This document shows positions 15,215 to 23,897 of a DNA stretch of 38,467 nt, piece by piece. The first letter of the stretch is position 1. Each line of letters opens with the position of its first letter. The translations under genes were made by a program, and so were the position numbers. Source of the DNA: an uncultured Pseudomonadota bacterium (GTDB lineage Bacteria > Pseudomonadota > Alphaproteobacteria > Rs-D84); assembly GCA_902793435.1 (NCBI GenBank), contig CADBDF010000010.1, positions 1 to 38,467 of the forward strand, in the 5' to 3' direction. The notes under the pieces are model-generated. The model had not been told where the DNA came from and searched no databases. It saw nothing but the letters and a program-made list of their open reading frames with translations.

Positions 15215-17620
15215 ATGAATATAGAACTTGGTAAGAACGCAACACGTGAATTGGAAACCAGAATTCAAGAATTTTGGGATAAAAATAATTTCTGGGACAA
15301 TGATGTAAATTCACACAAGAAATCATTTTGCACAATGATGCCACCACCAAATGTGACAGGGAATTTGCACATGGGGCACGCGTTGGATAATGTTTTGATG
15401 GATATTATGTGCCGTTATAAACGTATGTGTGGTTTTGACGTTTTGTGGCAGCCAGGAACAGACCATGCGTCTATTGCGACACAGTTGCTGGTGGAACGTG
15501 ATTTATCAAAACGCGGAATAAATCCACATGAATTGTCGTTAGCGGAAAAATTAGATGCTGCATGGAAATGGAAAAATGATAAAGGTGGCCAAATATTAAA
15601 TCAATTACATATATTGGGTGTGACACCGGTGTGGAAACGCGAAAGATTCACAATGGACGAAGGTTTGTCGCGTGCGGTGACAAAGTTATTTGTGAAAATG
15701 TATAACGAGGGTTTGATTTATCGTGAAAAACGCCTTGTTAATTGGTGCCCAAAACAACAGACGTCTGTTTCGGATTTAGAGGTTGAACCCCGCGAAGAAA
15801 ACGGAAAATTTTATTACTTTAATTACCCAATTGTCGGTGGGGGTTTTGTTGAAATTGCAACAACGCGTCCTGAAACTTTATTTGGGGACAAGGCAATTGC
15901 AATTCATCCAGAAAACGAAAAATTAAAACATTTAATTGGCAAACGTGCAATTATTCCATTAACAGATATTGAAATTCCAATTATCGCCGATGTTCATGCT
16001 GACCCAGAAAAAGGAACCGGGGCGGTGAAAATTACACCTGCGCACGACTATGATGACTGGGAGGTTGGCTTACGTCATAATTTGGAGCCTTTGTGTATTT
16101 TGACCAAGGATGCAAAATTAAATGATGTGGCGGAAGTCCCAGAAAAATATCGTGGTATGGATCGTTATGTTGCACGCAAAGAAATTATCGCAGATATCGA
16201 AGCAGCAGGTTTGTTGGTCAAAATCGAAGATAAAATTATGCAAATTCCATATTCACAACGTGGTGGCGTGCCTGTTGAACCAATGCTGACAACACAATGG
16301 TTTGTTGATGCGGCGCGTTTGGCGGAACCTGTGATTAACGCGGTCGAATCTGGACGGGTAAAATTTATTCCAGAACACAGATACAATTTGTTTATGGCAT
16401 GGATGCGCGAAATCCGTCCATGGACAATTTCTCGTCAATTATGGTGGGGACATCATATACCGGCATGGTATGATGATGAGGGCAATGTTTATGTTGCCGA
16501 AACCGAAGAAGAGGCGATAAAACAATCTGGTGGTAAAAAATTAACACGTGACAAAGATGTTTTGGATACATGGTTTTCATCTGGTTTGTGGCCGTTTTCA
16601 ACATTAGGTTGGCCAGACGATACACTTGAATTAAAAAAATATTATCCCACAGATTTATTATATACAGCATCTGATATTATTTTCTTTTGGGTTGCTCGTA
16701 TGTTTATGATGGGTATGTATGTCATGGGTGATATTCCAATCAAGACGGTAAATTTTCATGGACTTGTTCGTGATGCCAAAGGTCAAAAAATGTCAAAAAC
16801 CAAAGGTAATGGTGTTGATCCGTTGGCGGCGGTTGATAAATTTGGTGTCGATGCGTTGCGTTATTGGGTTGCAACTGCGCCAATCGGTACGGATTTGCGA
16901 TACAGTGATGACGAGGTTAAACGTGGCTCTAAATTATTGACCAAGTTATGGAACGCATCAAAGTATGTTTTGATGAACCTGAACGATTTTGACCCGAAAA
17001 CCGCAAAAGAAATTCCGGTTGCTGATAGATTCATAGAAGATCGTTGGGTGTTGTACGAATTAAATGCTGCGATTGGTAATACGCGTAAAAACTTGGACAA
17101 GTATGATAACTTTAACGCACGCAGTGCCATAGATACATTTTTCTGGGAAGTATTCTGCGACCAATATTTGGAATTTATCAAAGACAGGTTCTGGTCTCCG
17201 GAAAAATATTCACCTGAATCCAAACTTTCGGCACAATGGACATTATATACGGTTTTGCGTGCGATAATTGGTTTGTATGCTCCATTTATTCCATTTATTA
17301 CCGAAGAATTGTGGCAAAAAATCTATAAAGAATACGAGGTGCAAGAAACATTACACCTGACCCAATACCCAGAAACGCACGCAGAATACGATACCGATGT
17401 GTCGCAAATGCAGGTTGCGTTGGATATATTGAAAAATGTTCGCGGTCTGCGCACAGACAGAAAAATCGGTAATGGGGCAAAATTGGAAACACTTACAATC
17501 CCAGCAAATACGAACCCAGAATTGCATGGATTGATAAAATCTGCGGCACGTGCCAATAATATCGTGCTGGGTGATGGTATAGATTTTGTGGTTGCAGAAA
17601 ATAATACAGAGGGAAAATAA
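15215..17620 (+). CDS. valS: Valyl-tRNA synthetase
   Basis: ValRS (801 aa) charges tRNA-Val in the cytoplasm. The class I signatures are HMGH (residues 52-55, within PPPNVTGNLHMGHALDN) and KMSKT (525-529). The editing domain motif TTRPETLFGDKAIAIHP and the C-terminal anticodon-binding domain (FIPFITEELWQKI) are present. The protein ends soon after that domain, about 150 aa earlier than E. coli ValRS, so the C-terminal coiled-coil arm that contacts the tRNA elbow is missing or vestigial. The start is ATG 15215 with AAGG upstream. The last base of its stop codon is the first base of the next start codon. Confidence 0.96.
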   Translation: MNIELGKNATRELETRIQEFWDKNNFWDNDVNSHKKSFCTMMPPPNVTGNLHMGHALDNVLMDIMCRYKRMCGFDVLWQPGTDHASIATQLLVERDLSKRGINPHELSLAEKLDAAWKWKNDKGGQILNQLHILGVTPVWKRERFTMDEGLSRAVTKLFVKMYNEGLIYREKRLVNWCPKQQTSVSDLEVEPREENGKFYYFNYPIVGGGFVEIATTRPETLFGDKAIAIHPENEKLKHLIGKRAIIPLTDIEIPIIADVHADPEKGTGAVKITPAHDYDDWEVGLRHNLEPLCILTKDAKLNDVAEVPEKYRGMDRYVARKEIIADIEAAGLLVKIEDKIMQIPYSQRGGVPVEPMLTTQWFVDAARLAEPVINAVESGRVKFIPEHRYNLFMAWMREIRPWTISRQLWWGHHIPAWYDDEGNVYVAETEEEAIKQSGGKKLTRDKDVLDTWFSSGLWPFSTLGWPDDTLELKKYYPTDLLYTASDIIFFWVARMFMMGMYVMGDIPIKTVNFHGLVRDAKGQKMSKTKGNGVDPLAAVDKFGVDALRYWVATAPIGTDLRYSDDEVKRGSKLLTKLWNASKYVLMNLNDFDPKTAKEIPVADRFIEDRWVLYELNAAIGNTRKNLDKYDNFNARSAIDTFFWEVFCDQYLEFIKDRFWSPEKYSPESKLSAQWTLYTVLRAIIGLYAPFIPFITEELWQKIYKEYEVQETLHLTQYPETHAEYDTDVSQMQVALDILKNVRGLRTDRKIGNGAKLETLTIPANTNPELHGLIKSAARANNIVLGDGIDFVVAENNTEGK

Positions 17621-18351
17621 TGGAGATTAAAAAACATGTTGAACATCATTTGATTGATGCATACCAGGTCGATAGATATGGTTTTTTGCGCCCGATTATG
17701 CTGATGAATTTATTGCAAGGTGCCGCGGGTGCGCATGCCGACGAATTGGGGGCTGGACGCACATATTGTGAAAATCGCGGAATTGCATGGGTTGTCACAC
17801 ATAATATGGTCGATATAATTGAATTGCCAAAATTCAAAGAAGAAATCACACTTATTACGTGGCCGTCATATCACAATGGTTTGCGCGCATATCGTGATTT
17901 TGAAATCAGGGGTGCCGATGGTCGTTTAATGATTCGTGCGACATCACAATGGGTGTTGATAAATTTAAACACGCGTCGCTTGTTGCGATTAAATGATGAA
18001 TTGCAAGATTGGGGCAGTATTAATGAACGCGTTTGGGATATTGATTTTCAAAAAGCGCCACAATTTGAGCCAGAAATCACACATAATATGAAATGTCGTT
18101 TTGATGATATTGATGTAAATCAACACATAAATAATGCGGTGTATGCTGTATGGGCAACCGAAAGTGTTGGTTTTGAATTTCGTAATACACATAAATTGTC
18201 TGGGATTGAAATTTATTTTGAACATGAAATCAATGCCGATACACCCGATGTTCAAATTCATGTAAAATTAGAACCCACAACATCATATCATCGTATTATG
18301 ACCGGTGATACACAACATGCAACCGTTGTATGTCATTGGAAATCGAATTAA
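17620..18351 (+). CDS. Acyl-ACP thioesterase family protein
   Basis: This 243-aa double hot-dog protein is of the FatA/FatB type (acyl-ACP thioesterase). The first hot-dog begins EHHLIDAYQVDRYGFLRP and contains GIAWVVTHNMVDIIELPKF. The second begins with the hallmark FDDIDVNQHINNAVYAVW, which has the conserved N-x-H-x-N stretch near the catalytic site. It would release fatty acids from acyl-ACP. Bacterial members are common in Firmicutes and Bacteroidetes but less so in proteobacteria, so transfer is possible. The start codon overlaps the valS stop (TAATG). The neighbour gives no metabolic hint. The bidirectional hairpin at 18361-18390 follows. Confidence 0.88.
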   Translation: MEIKKHVEHHLIDAYQVDRYGFLRPIMLMNLLQGAAGAHADELGAGRTYCENRGIAWVVTHNMVDIIELPKFKEEITLITWPSYHNGLRAYRDFEIRGADGRLMIRATSQWVLINLNTRRLLRLNDELQDWGSINERVWDIDFQKAPQFEPEITHNMKCRFDDIDVNQHINNAVYAVWATESVGFEFRNTHKLSGIEIYFEHEINADTPDVQIHVKLEPTTSYHRIMTGDTQHATVVCHWKSN

Positions 18352-18360
18352 AAAAATACA

Positions 18361-18390
18361 AAAAAACCGGCAATCGCCGGATTTTTTTAA
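18361..18390. terminator. Bidirectional terminator between the thioesterase gene and rpmH
   Basis: The hairpin CCGGC / GCCGG with an AATC loop is flanked by an A-run and a T-run, so it can terminate transcription in both directions between two convergent genes. Confidence 0.8.
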
Positions 18391-18539
18391 TTGATTGCGG
18401 AAACTGCCAAACGAGCACGACCCTTGGCACGACGACGATTCAAAACATCGCGTCCGCTTTTAGTTGCCATTTTCTCACGAAAGCCATGTGTTTTAACACG
18501 ACGGGTTTTCGATGGTTGATAAGTTCTTTTTGTTGCCAT
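18387..18539 (-). CDS. rpmH: 50S ribosomal protein bL34
   Basis: This 50-aa, highly basic protein matches bL34 across its length: an N-terminal [18 protein letters not shown], then the [19 protein letters not shown] core that gives the family signature. The start codon is preceded by AAAAGGA. It is on the minus strand, convergent to the thioesterase gene. In most bacteria rpmH is followed by rnpA (RNase P protein); here no rnpA follows, only a terminator. A 45-aa membrane-protein gene precedes it, and the promoter at 18769-18796 probably serves both. Confidence 0.95.
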   Translation of the reverse strand: MATKRTYQPSKTRRVKTHGFREKMATKSGRDVLNRRRAKGRARLAVSAIN

Positions 18540-18603
18540 AATTAAATCCTTTTGCCACTCTATTAAAACATATTTTTATAAAAACGCAACCTTTTTATTA
18601 AAA

Positions 18604-18741
18604 TTATTTCTTTTTTTCGCCCAGACCCAAAAATTTACCCAAAATTTCATTTACCAAATACAAAACAAACAGCCCCATAAACAAATTTAATATGGGTGGA
18701 AAAAATCCAGTTGCTGCGGCTGCTGGTGCTGTTTTTGTCAT
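18604..18741 (-). CDS. Small membrane protein (45 aa), unknown function
   Basis: I do not recognise this family. The 45-aa product starts MTKTAPAAAATGFFPP, has one hydrophobic helix (about residues 16-34, LNLFMGLFVLYLVNEIL), and ends in a lysine-rich tail GLGEKKK. AAAAGGA lies 6 nt before the ATG and an excellent promoter is upstream. It is 64 nt from rpmH on the same strand, so the two genes are likely cotranscribed. The Ala/Pro-rich N-terminus and positive tail suggest a single-pass protein with the tail in the cytoplasm. It is divergent from gyrA. Confidence 0.75.
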   Translation of the reverse strand: MTKTAPAAAATGFFPPILNLFMGLFVLYLVNEILGKFLGLGEKKK

Positions 18742-18768
18742 TTTTTTATCCTTTTATTTTATAATTTT

Positions 18769-18796
18769 ATCATAGCACGAATTTGTTGTTTGTCAA
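18769..18796 (-). promoter_or_regulatory. Promoter of the 45-aa gene and rpmH
   Basis: On the minus strand there is a perfect TTGACA, a 16-nt spacer and TATGAT, close to consensus, as expected for ribosomal protein expression. Confidence 0.75.
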
Positions 18797-18818
18797 TGCA
18801 AAAATATGGCTTTATTTC

Positions 18819-18848
18819 TTGACCTTTTTGGCAAAAATTTGCTATTGT
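18819..18848 (+). promoter_or_regulatory. Promoter of gyrA
   Basis: TTGACC at 18819-18824, an 18-nt spacer, and TATTGT at 18843-18848, 30 nt before gyrA. It is divergent from the rpmH promoter. Confidence 0.55.
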
Positions 18849-18878
18849 TCATATACAATAAATAGGGGAAAATAAAGC

Positions 18879-21638
18879 ATGTCAGAAAATAATGAAGTAA
18901 AAGAAATGAAAATCCCACAATCATCATTGGAACATGAAATGCGGACGTCCTTTTTGGACTATGCGATGTCTGTTATTGTGGATAGGGCGTTGCCTGATGT
19001 TCGTGACGGTTGCAAACCTGTGCATCGTCGTATTTTGTATGTTATGAACGATGTTGCACCGGCAACAAAATCGACTGTGAAATCTGCGCGTATTGTTGGT
19101 GATGTTATGGGTAAATATCACCCACATGGTGACTCGTCAATTTACGAGGCTATGGCTCGTATGGCCCAAGATTTTTCTATGGGTGAAACATTGGTCCAAG
19201 GCCAAGGTAATTTTGGTTCGCGTGATGGTGATAAACCGGCGGCTATGCGTTATACCGAGGCTCGGCTTTCCAAACTGGGCGCATCATTAATGGAAGATAT
19301 GGACAAAGATACGGTTGATTGGCAACCGAACTTTGATGGAACTTTGCAAGAACCTGTGGTTTTGCCAACAAAGTTTCCAAACTTTTTGGTAAATGGTGGT
19401 TCTGGTATTGCGGTTGGTATGGCGACAAATGTCCCAACATATAACTTGGGCGAGGTTTGCAACGGTATATTGGCGATATTGGATAATGCAAATATCACAG
19501 ATGATGAATTATTTGATATTATACCTGGGCCTGATTTTCCAACTGGTGCGGTTATTATGGGACGCGCGGGGGCATATCGTGCGCATACAACTGGTCGTGG
19601 TTCAATAATTGTTCGTGCAAAAACCCATAACGAGAAAATTCATGACCACGATGCAATCGTTGTTGATGAAATACCTTACCAGGTTAATAAGGCGCAAATG
19701 ATTGTGAAAATCGCCGAACTTTCCAAGGATAAAAAAATAGAAGGTATTGCAGAAATTCGTGACGAATCGTCCAAGGAAGGTTTGCGTATCGTTATTGAAT
19801 TAAAGCGTGATGCGATACCTGATGTGGTATTGAATCATTTGTTTCAATATACAGAAATGCAATCTAATTTTCCTGTGAATATGATGGCATTAAATCGCGG
19901 TCGTCCAATGTTATTTACGATTCGTGGTGTGTTGGACGCATTTATTGAATTCAGGGAAGAAGTTATTCGTCGCAGAACAATATTTGATTTGAACAAGGCA
20001 CGCAATCGCGCACATACATTGTTGGGTTTGTCTGTGGCTGTGGGTAATTTGGACGCGGTTATTGAATTGATTAAATCCAGTGCCAATCCTGACGATGCGC
20101 GCACCGCGTTAATTTCGCGTGGTTGGCCGGCGGCTGATATTCAAAATTATATTGAATTGATTGATGATCCAAACACTGAATACAAAGACGGTATGTTTTA
20201 TATGTCCGAAGATCAAGCGCGTGCAATTTTGGAATTGCAATTACATCGTTTGACCGGATTGGAACGTGATAAATTGCATGCTGATTTGGTTGAATTGGGT
20301 GCGGTCATCAAAGATTTATTGGATATTTTGGGCAGTCACGAACGTATTATTCAAATTATTCGTGATGAAACAACATCTGTGCGTGATAACTGGTCATCAA
20401 AACGCAGAACTGAAATATCTGACGCATCTGTTGATATCGATGTCGAAGATTTAATTGCCCGCGAAGATATGGTTGTGACGGTATCTAATACTGGGTATAT
20501 CAAACGTGTTGCGCTGGATACATATCGTGCGCAAAAACGTGGTGGCAAAGGTCGTAATGCAATGACAACCAAAGATGATGATTATGTGGTTAATGTATTT
20601 GTTGCAAATACCCATACACCATTGTTGTTCTTTTCGTCCAAGGGGTTGTGTTATAAATTAAAAACATACAAATTGCCCGAGGCCACCGCGGCCGGCAAAG
20701 GTCGTCCATTGGTGAATTTGTTGCCATTGGAAAAAGACGAAACAATAACTGCAATTTTGCCAGTTCCCGAAGAAGATGTTAAACGCGTTCAAGAATCAGG
20801 CAAAGAACATTTCTTGATGTTCGTGACGAGTTCTGGAACCGTCCGTCGTAATCGCATAGCGGATTTTGATTCAATTCGCGCAAACGGAAAAATTGCAATG
20901 AAGTTAGACGAAGGCGACAGTTTGATTTCTGTGTTGCCATGCACAGAAGACCAAGACGTGTTCTTGACGACATATCGTGGTCGTTGCATCAGGTTCCCTG
21001 TGACCGAAATTCGTATATTTGCAGGTCGTAATTCAACCGGTGTTCGTGGATTAAATATTGCCAATGATGATAAAATTATCGGTATGGCAATGTTGAACCA
21101 TGGCGAAAGTGATGCAACTGTGCGTGCCGCATATATTAAACAATCACGCGCGGCGCGTCGTGCTGCAACTGGTATCGAAGAAGAAGCGGGCGATGTTGAT
21201 GAAGAGGTTACAGATTTGGTTTTGACACCTGAACAAATGGCAGATATGGCGAAAAACGAAGAATTTATTTTGACGATTTCTGAAAATGGATTTGGAAAAC
21301 GTACATCTTCGTATGAATATCGCACAACACATCGTGGTGGAAACGGATTTACCAATATCAAATTGGGTGGTAAAAATACGGCTGTGGCTGGTTCGTTCCC
21401 TGTGACCGATGACCAAGATATTATCATGGTGACCGATGGTGGGAAAATTATTCGCACACCGGTCAAAGACGTTCGTATTGCGGGTCGTTCAACCGCCGGT
21501 GTCACATTATTCCGTACCGCTGAAAATGAAAAGGTTGTGTCTGCAATCGCGATTGTCGCCGAAGGTGATAGCGATGATGCCGAATCTGGTGATGAAAATA
21601 ATGTCACAGAATCTGCACCGGTTGAAAATAACGAATAA
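18879..21638 (+). CDS. gyrA: DNA gyrase subunit A
   Basis: GyrA (919 aa) is the DNA-cleaving and wrapping subunit of gyrase. The catalytic tyrosine is Y125 in [10 protein letters not shown]. The quinolone region reads [10 protein letters not shown], with serine (S86, E. coli S83) and glutamate (E90, E. coli D87), the sensitive-type serine being kept. The C-terminal wrapping domain carries the GyrA box QKRGGKG (Q552-G558), which separates it from ParC. The protein is slightly longer than E. coli's 875 aa because of an acidic insert near residues 768-790 and an acidic tail. The start is ATG 18879 with GGGG upstream. A MerR-type gene follows after 21 nt. Confidence 0.97.
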   Translation: MSENNEVKEMKIPQSSLEHEMRTSFLDYAMSVIVDRALPDVRDGCKPVHRRILYVMNDVAPATKSTVKSARIVGDVMGKYHPHGDSSIYEAMARMAQDFSMGETLVQGQGNFGSRDGDKPAAMRYTEARLSKLGASLMEDMDKDTVDWQPNFDGTLQEPVVLPTKFPNFLVNGGSGIAVGMATNVPTYNLGEVCNGILAILDNANITDDELFDIIPGPDFPTGAVIMGRAGAYRAHTTGRGSIIVRAKTHNEKIHDHDAIVVDEIPYQVNKAQMIVKIAELSKDKKIEGIAEIRDESSKEGLRIVIELKRDAIPDVVLNHLFQYTEMQSNFPVNMMALNRGRPMLFTIRGVLDAFIEFREEVIRRRTIFDLNKARNRAHTLLGLSVAVGNLDAVIELIKSSANPDDARTALISRGWPAADIQNYIELIDDPNTEYKDGMFYMSEDQARAILELQLHRLTGLERDKLHADLVELGAVIKDLLDILGSHERIIQIIRDETTSVRDNWSSKRRTEISDASVDIDVEDLIAREDMVVTVSNTGYIKRVALDTYRAQKRGGKGRNAMTTKDDDYVVNVFVANTHTPLLFFSSKGLCYKLKTYKLPEATAAGKGRPLVNLLPLEKDETITAILPVPEEDVKRVQESGKEHFLMFVTSSGTVRRNRIADFDSIRANGKIAMKLDEGDSLISVLPCTEDQDVFLTTYRGRCIRFPVTEIRIFAGRNSTGVRGLNIANDDKIIGMAMLNHGESDATVRAAYIKQSRAARRAATGIEEEAGDVDEEVTDLVLTPEQMADMAKNEEFILTISENGFGKRTSSYEYRTTHRGGNGFTNIKLGGKNTAVAGSFPVTDDQDIIMVTDGGKIIRTPVKDVRIAGRSTAGVTLFRTAENEKVVSAIAIVAEGDSDDAESGDENNVTESAPVENNE

Positions 21639-21659
21639 TATATCAAAAAGGTGTGCCGC

Positions 21660-22046
21660 ATGGATAACGAATACTTTGTTTCGATAAACGATGTTTCAAA
21701 ACGGTTGGACGTGCCGGCACATACTTTGCGTTATTGGGAAAAGCAATTCCCAACGGCAATTCGGCCAATAACAGGAACCGGCGGTCGCAGATATTATCGT
21801 CCTGAAACGGTTGATAAATTAACAGTAATTCGTGATTTGTTATATAAAAACGGATTAACGATTGCCGGGGTTAAAAAATTGATACACGACGGAAAATTAC
21901 CCCGCGCGGCGGCTGATTTCCAGCCAACAAATATCGGTGCGTCTGTGGTGAATAATACGACAAAATCCGGGGAAACAAACACTGATGCGATTGATACCGC
22001 GTTGGATTTGTTAAAAACGGCAAAACAGTTATTGTTAAATCAATAA
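21660..22046 (+). CDS. MerR-family transcriptional regulator
   Basis: This 128-aa protein has an N-terminal winged helix-turn-helix of MerR type: FVSINDVSKRLDVPAHTLRY, then WEKQF and the wing GTGGRRYYRPETVDKL, followed by a helix with LLYKNGLTIAGVKKLI. The C-terminal part is short, without the cysteines of the metal-sensing members, so no ligand can be inferred. In many alphaproteobacteria a similar MerR-like gene follows ihfA. Here it follows gyrA by 21 nt, with AAAAAGG as ribosome-binding site. ATG 21660 is chosen over an in-frame GTG three codons upstream. Confidence 0.88.
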   Translation: MDNEYFVSINDVSKRLDVPAHTLRYWEKQFPTAIRPITGTGGRRYYRPETVDKLTVIRDLLYKNGLTIAGVKKLIHDGKLPRAAADFQPTNIGASVVNNTTKSGETNTDAIDTALDLLKTAKQLLLNQ

Positions 22047-22073
22047 AAAAAGCGATAAAATATCGCTTTTTTT
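22047..22073. terminator. Bidirectional terminator between the merR gene and a minus-strand gene
   Basis: The stem AAGCGATA / TATCGCTT with an A-run and a T-run sits exactly between the two convergent stop codons. Confidence 0.88.
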
Positions 22074-22962
22074 ATTTTTCTAATTTTTTACGTTCGCGTA
22101 TCAAAGAATCACGCACTCTGGTTAGGGTGTTTTTATATTCGTATAAACTATCTTCTAAATGAATTGCCTTTTGTGCATCGTTATAGCGTTTGCGCAAAAT
22201 ACTATCATTGTGTGCAAAGACAGGCTTTTTATACATTGAATCAATTTCTGGAACAACGGTATTTGTATCTGGTTTATTCCATGCTAAATTTAATAATTTT
22301 TGCTCGGTCATTAACGCATGGTTTATCTTTGCGCCATTTTTGTATGTTGTATCAAAAGACAATACAGGGGTTGTCATAACTGTATTTGTATCGGTGCCAA
22401 AATAAGAATCAAAATTCCAAGATAATTTATTTTCTAATTCATGATTCACAGAATCATAATCAATTATTTCCAAAAAATACGACAAATCATTTAACGAACC
22501 ACGATTGTTTAAAATTCTTCGACGTGCTTGTTCGTGTATGAAATCTGTGCTATCCAAATTTGCCAAATATTTTTGAAATACCAAAATATCATTTTGTGAT
22601 AAAAATTGTGATATTTGAAAATTTTGCCCAATACGTGTTGCGTATTTATTAAATGCGTCATTTATCAAACTATCATTGTATGCAGAATACATTTCGGCTG
22701 AATCAGCACTTTTTTGTAAGGAATCTATTGTGCGACTATATTTATTCTGTGAATTATACGAACGTTTTGAAACAGGTGTGGTTTGCATACCTTTTGTATG
22801 GCTGATTTTTTTATCCAAATCTGCAATTTGACTGTCTAATCTTTCGATTTTGTTTTGTTTTTCAACACCATGACATGTCGCAACCATCATAGATGTGACA
22901 ACAAGTGTTGCAAAAACAGAACATTTAACATTAGTTTTTTTTGGTGTTTTATTTGTTTTCAT
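22072..22962 (-). CDS. Secreted or membrane-anchored coiled-coil protein, unknown function
   Basis: I do not recognise this 296-aa protein. A basic N-terminus (MKTNKTPKKTNVKC) is followed by a hydrophobic segment (about residues 15-32) that could be a signal peptide or anchor. Coiled coil predictions would fit residues 36-60 (KIERLDSQIADLDKKI) and the C-terminus (DSLIRERKKLEK). The body is rich in S, T, D and N with frequent DS-L/Y pairs and few cysteines. The start codon has AAGGCGA upstream and a strong promoter (22991-23018), so expression is expected. It stands alone between terminators, and nothing in the context indicates a function. Confidence 0.75.
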   Translation of the reverse strand: MKTNKTPKKTNVKCSVFATLVVTSMMVATCHGVEKQNKIERLDSQIADLDKKISHTKGMQTTPVSKRSYNSQNKYSRTIDSLQKSADSAEMYSAYNDSLINDAFNKYATRIGQNFQISQFLSQNDILVFQKYLANLDSTDFIHEQARRRILNNRGSLNDLSYFLEIIDYDSVNHELENKLSWNFDSYFGTDTNTVMTTPVLSFDTTYKNGAKINHALMTEQKLLNLAWNKPDTNTVVPEIDSMYKKPVFAHNDSILRKRYNDAQKAIHLEDSLYEYKNTLTRVRDSLIRERKKLEK

Positions 22963-22990
22963 ATATTAAAATCGCCTTTTTTATAACATA

Positions 22991-23018
22991 ATTCTAGCCT
23001 AAAAAAATAATGTGTCAA
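22991..23018 (-). promoter_or_regulatory. Promoter of the 296-aa secreted protein gene
   Basis: On the minus strand: TTGACA, a 16-nt spacer and TAGAAT. Confidence 0.7.
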
Positions 23019-23065
23019 TAAAATTCGGTATGATGTAACTGTTTAATACGAATAAATTTTTATCG

Positions 23066-23794
23066 TTATAAATCCAGATTTAAATTCGAAAAATTACTAT
23101 GTGTTGCGCCTGGAACTATGTGTAAAAGGTTTTCTGGAACCCATTTTTTTGAAAGTTCAATCGGCACAATTAAATCATCTGTGCCAGCATAATGAATTTG
23201 TGGTACATCTGGCAAATTTTTTATATTCAAAGATTTATCCAAATTTGAATCGCCGAAATATTCTGTCCAATCATGGTGATTTAATACGCCGGCAATGGTC
23301 ACCCATTTTTGTATTTTGATATCAGGATTATTTTGAATAACCAAAGCACTCGCCATTGCGCCACCTGAATACCCAATTAAAATGACAGGCTGATTTTGTG
23401 CAATTTGTTTAATTGCGTATGCAATCGAATCGATGTTGTTTTTTGAAAAACGTGCATCTGTCCAATCATGAAAATCACAATTTTCATCGCGGATAAATTG
23501 ACATGGTCGTGCAATATATACAACATTAAAATACATATCGTGCGCAACCAAATCACGAACAAAATTGTCATGTGGTGTTGGGTCTGGACTGGGGGTCCCG
23601 TTTGCAAAAAAAGAATTTCCGTCACCTTCGATATAAATATGAATAGGTTGATTTTTATTTGTAATTTTTTGCCATGTTGCGATTGTATGTTGTGTTGTTT
23701 TCATAGGTTTAAATTCAAAACTGTCCAACATAATATCACGCGCTGCACACCCAGTAATACCAAGGATTATAAAAACATAAAAAAATTTATTCAT
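23066..23794 (-). CDS. Lipoprotein of the alpha/beta-hydrolase fold
   Basis: The protein is 242 aa. A lipoprotein signal ends with the lipobox LGITGC (Cys16), so it should be membrane-anchored. The nucleophile elbow is GYSGG with Ser143 and hydrophobic flanks (PVILIGYSGGAMASAL). The acid is probably in GTDDLIVP and the histidine in GATHSNF near the C-terminus. The substrate is unknown; an esterase or lipase-like activity is inferred. The ATG at 23794 is chosen because it gives a proper signal peptide; a longer in-frame start lies at 23833. No clear Shine-Dalgarno precedes either. It is divergent from the autotransporter gene. Confidence 0.8.
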   Translation of the reverse strand: MNKFFYVFIILGITGCAARDIMLDSFEFKPMKTTQHTIATWQKITNKNQPIHIYIEGDGNSFFANGTPSPDPTPHDNFVRDLVAHDMYFNVVYIARPCQFIRDENCDFHDWTDARFSKNNIDSIAYAIKQIAQNQPVILIGYSGGAMASALVIQNNPDIKIQKWVTIAGVLNHHDWTEYFGDSNLDKSLNIKNLPDVPQIHYAGTDDLIVPIELSKKWVPENLLHIVPGATHSNFSNLNLDL

Positions 23795-23897
23795 ACGAAA
23801 AATTGTAATTAAAATGATATGTATATACAACAAAAAACTTGAATATAAAAAAATATGTTTTAACTTAAAAATATAAATTAGAGAAAGGAGCCATCAA

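Noticed and set aside
20789-21661. Long open frame (290 codons) on the minus strand inside gyrA
   Set aside because: Antisense to clear GyrA sequence, Ser/Val/Pro-rich without family motifs.
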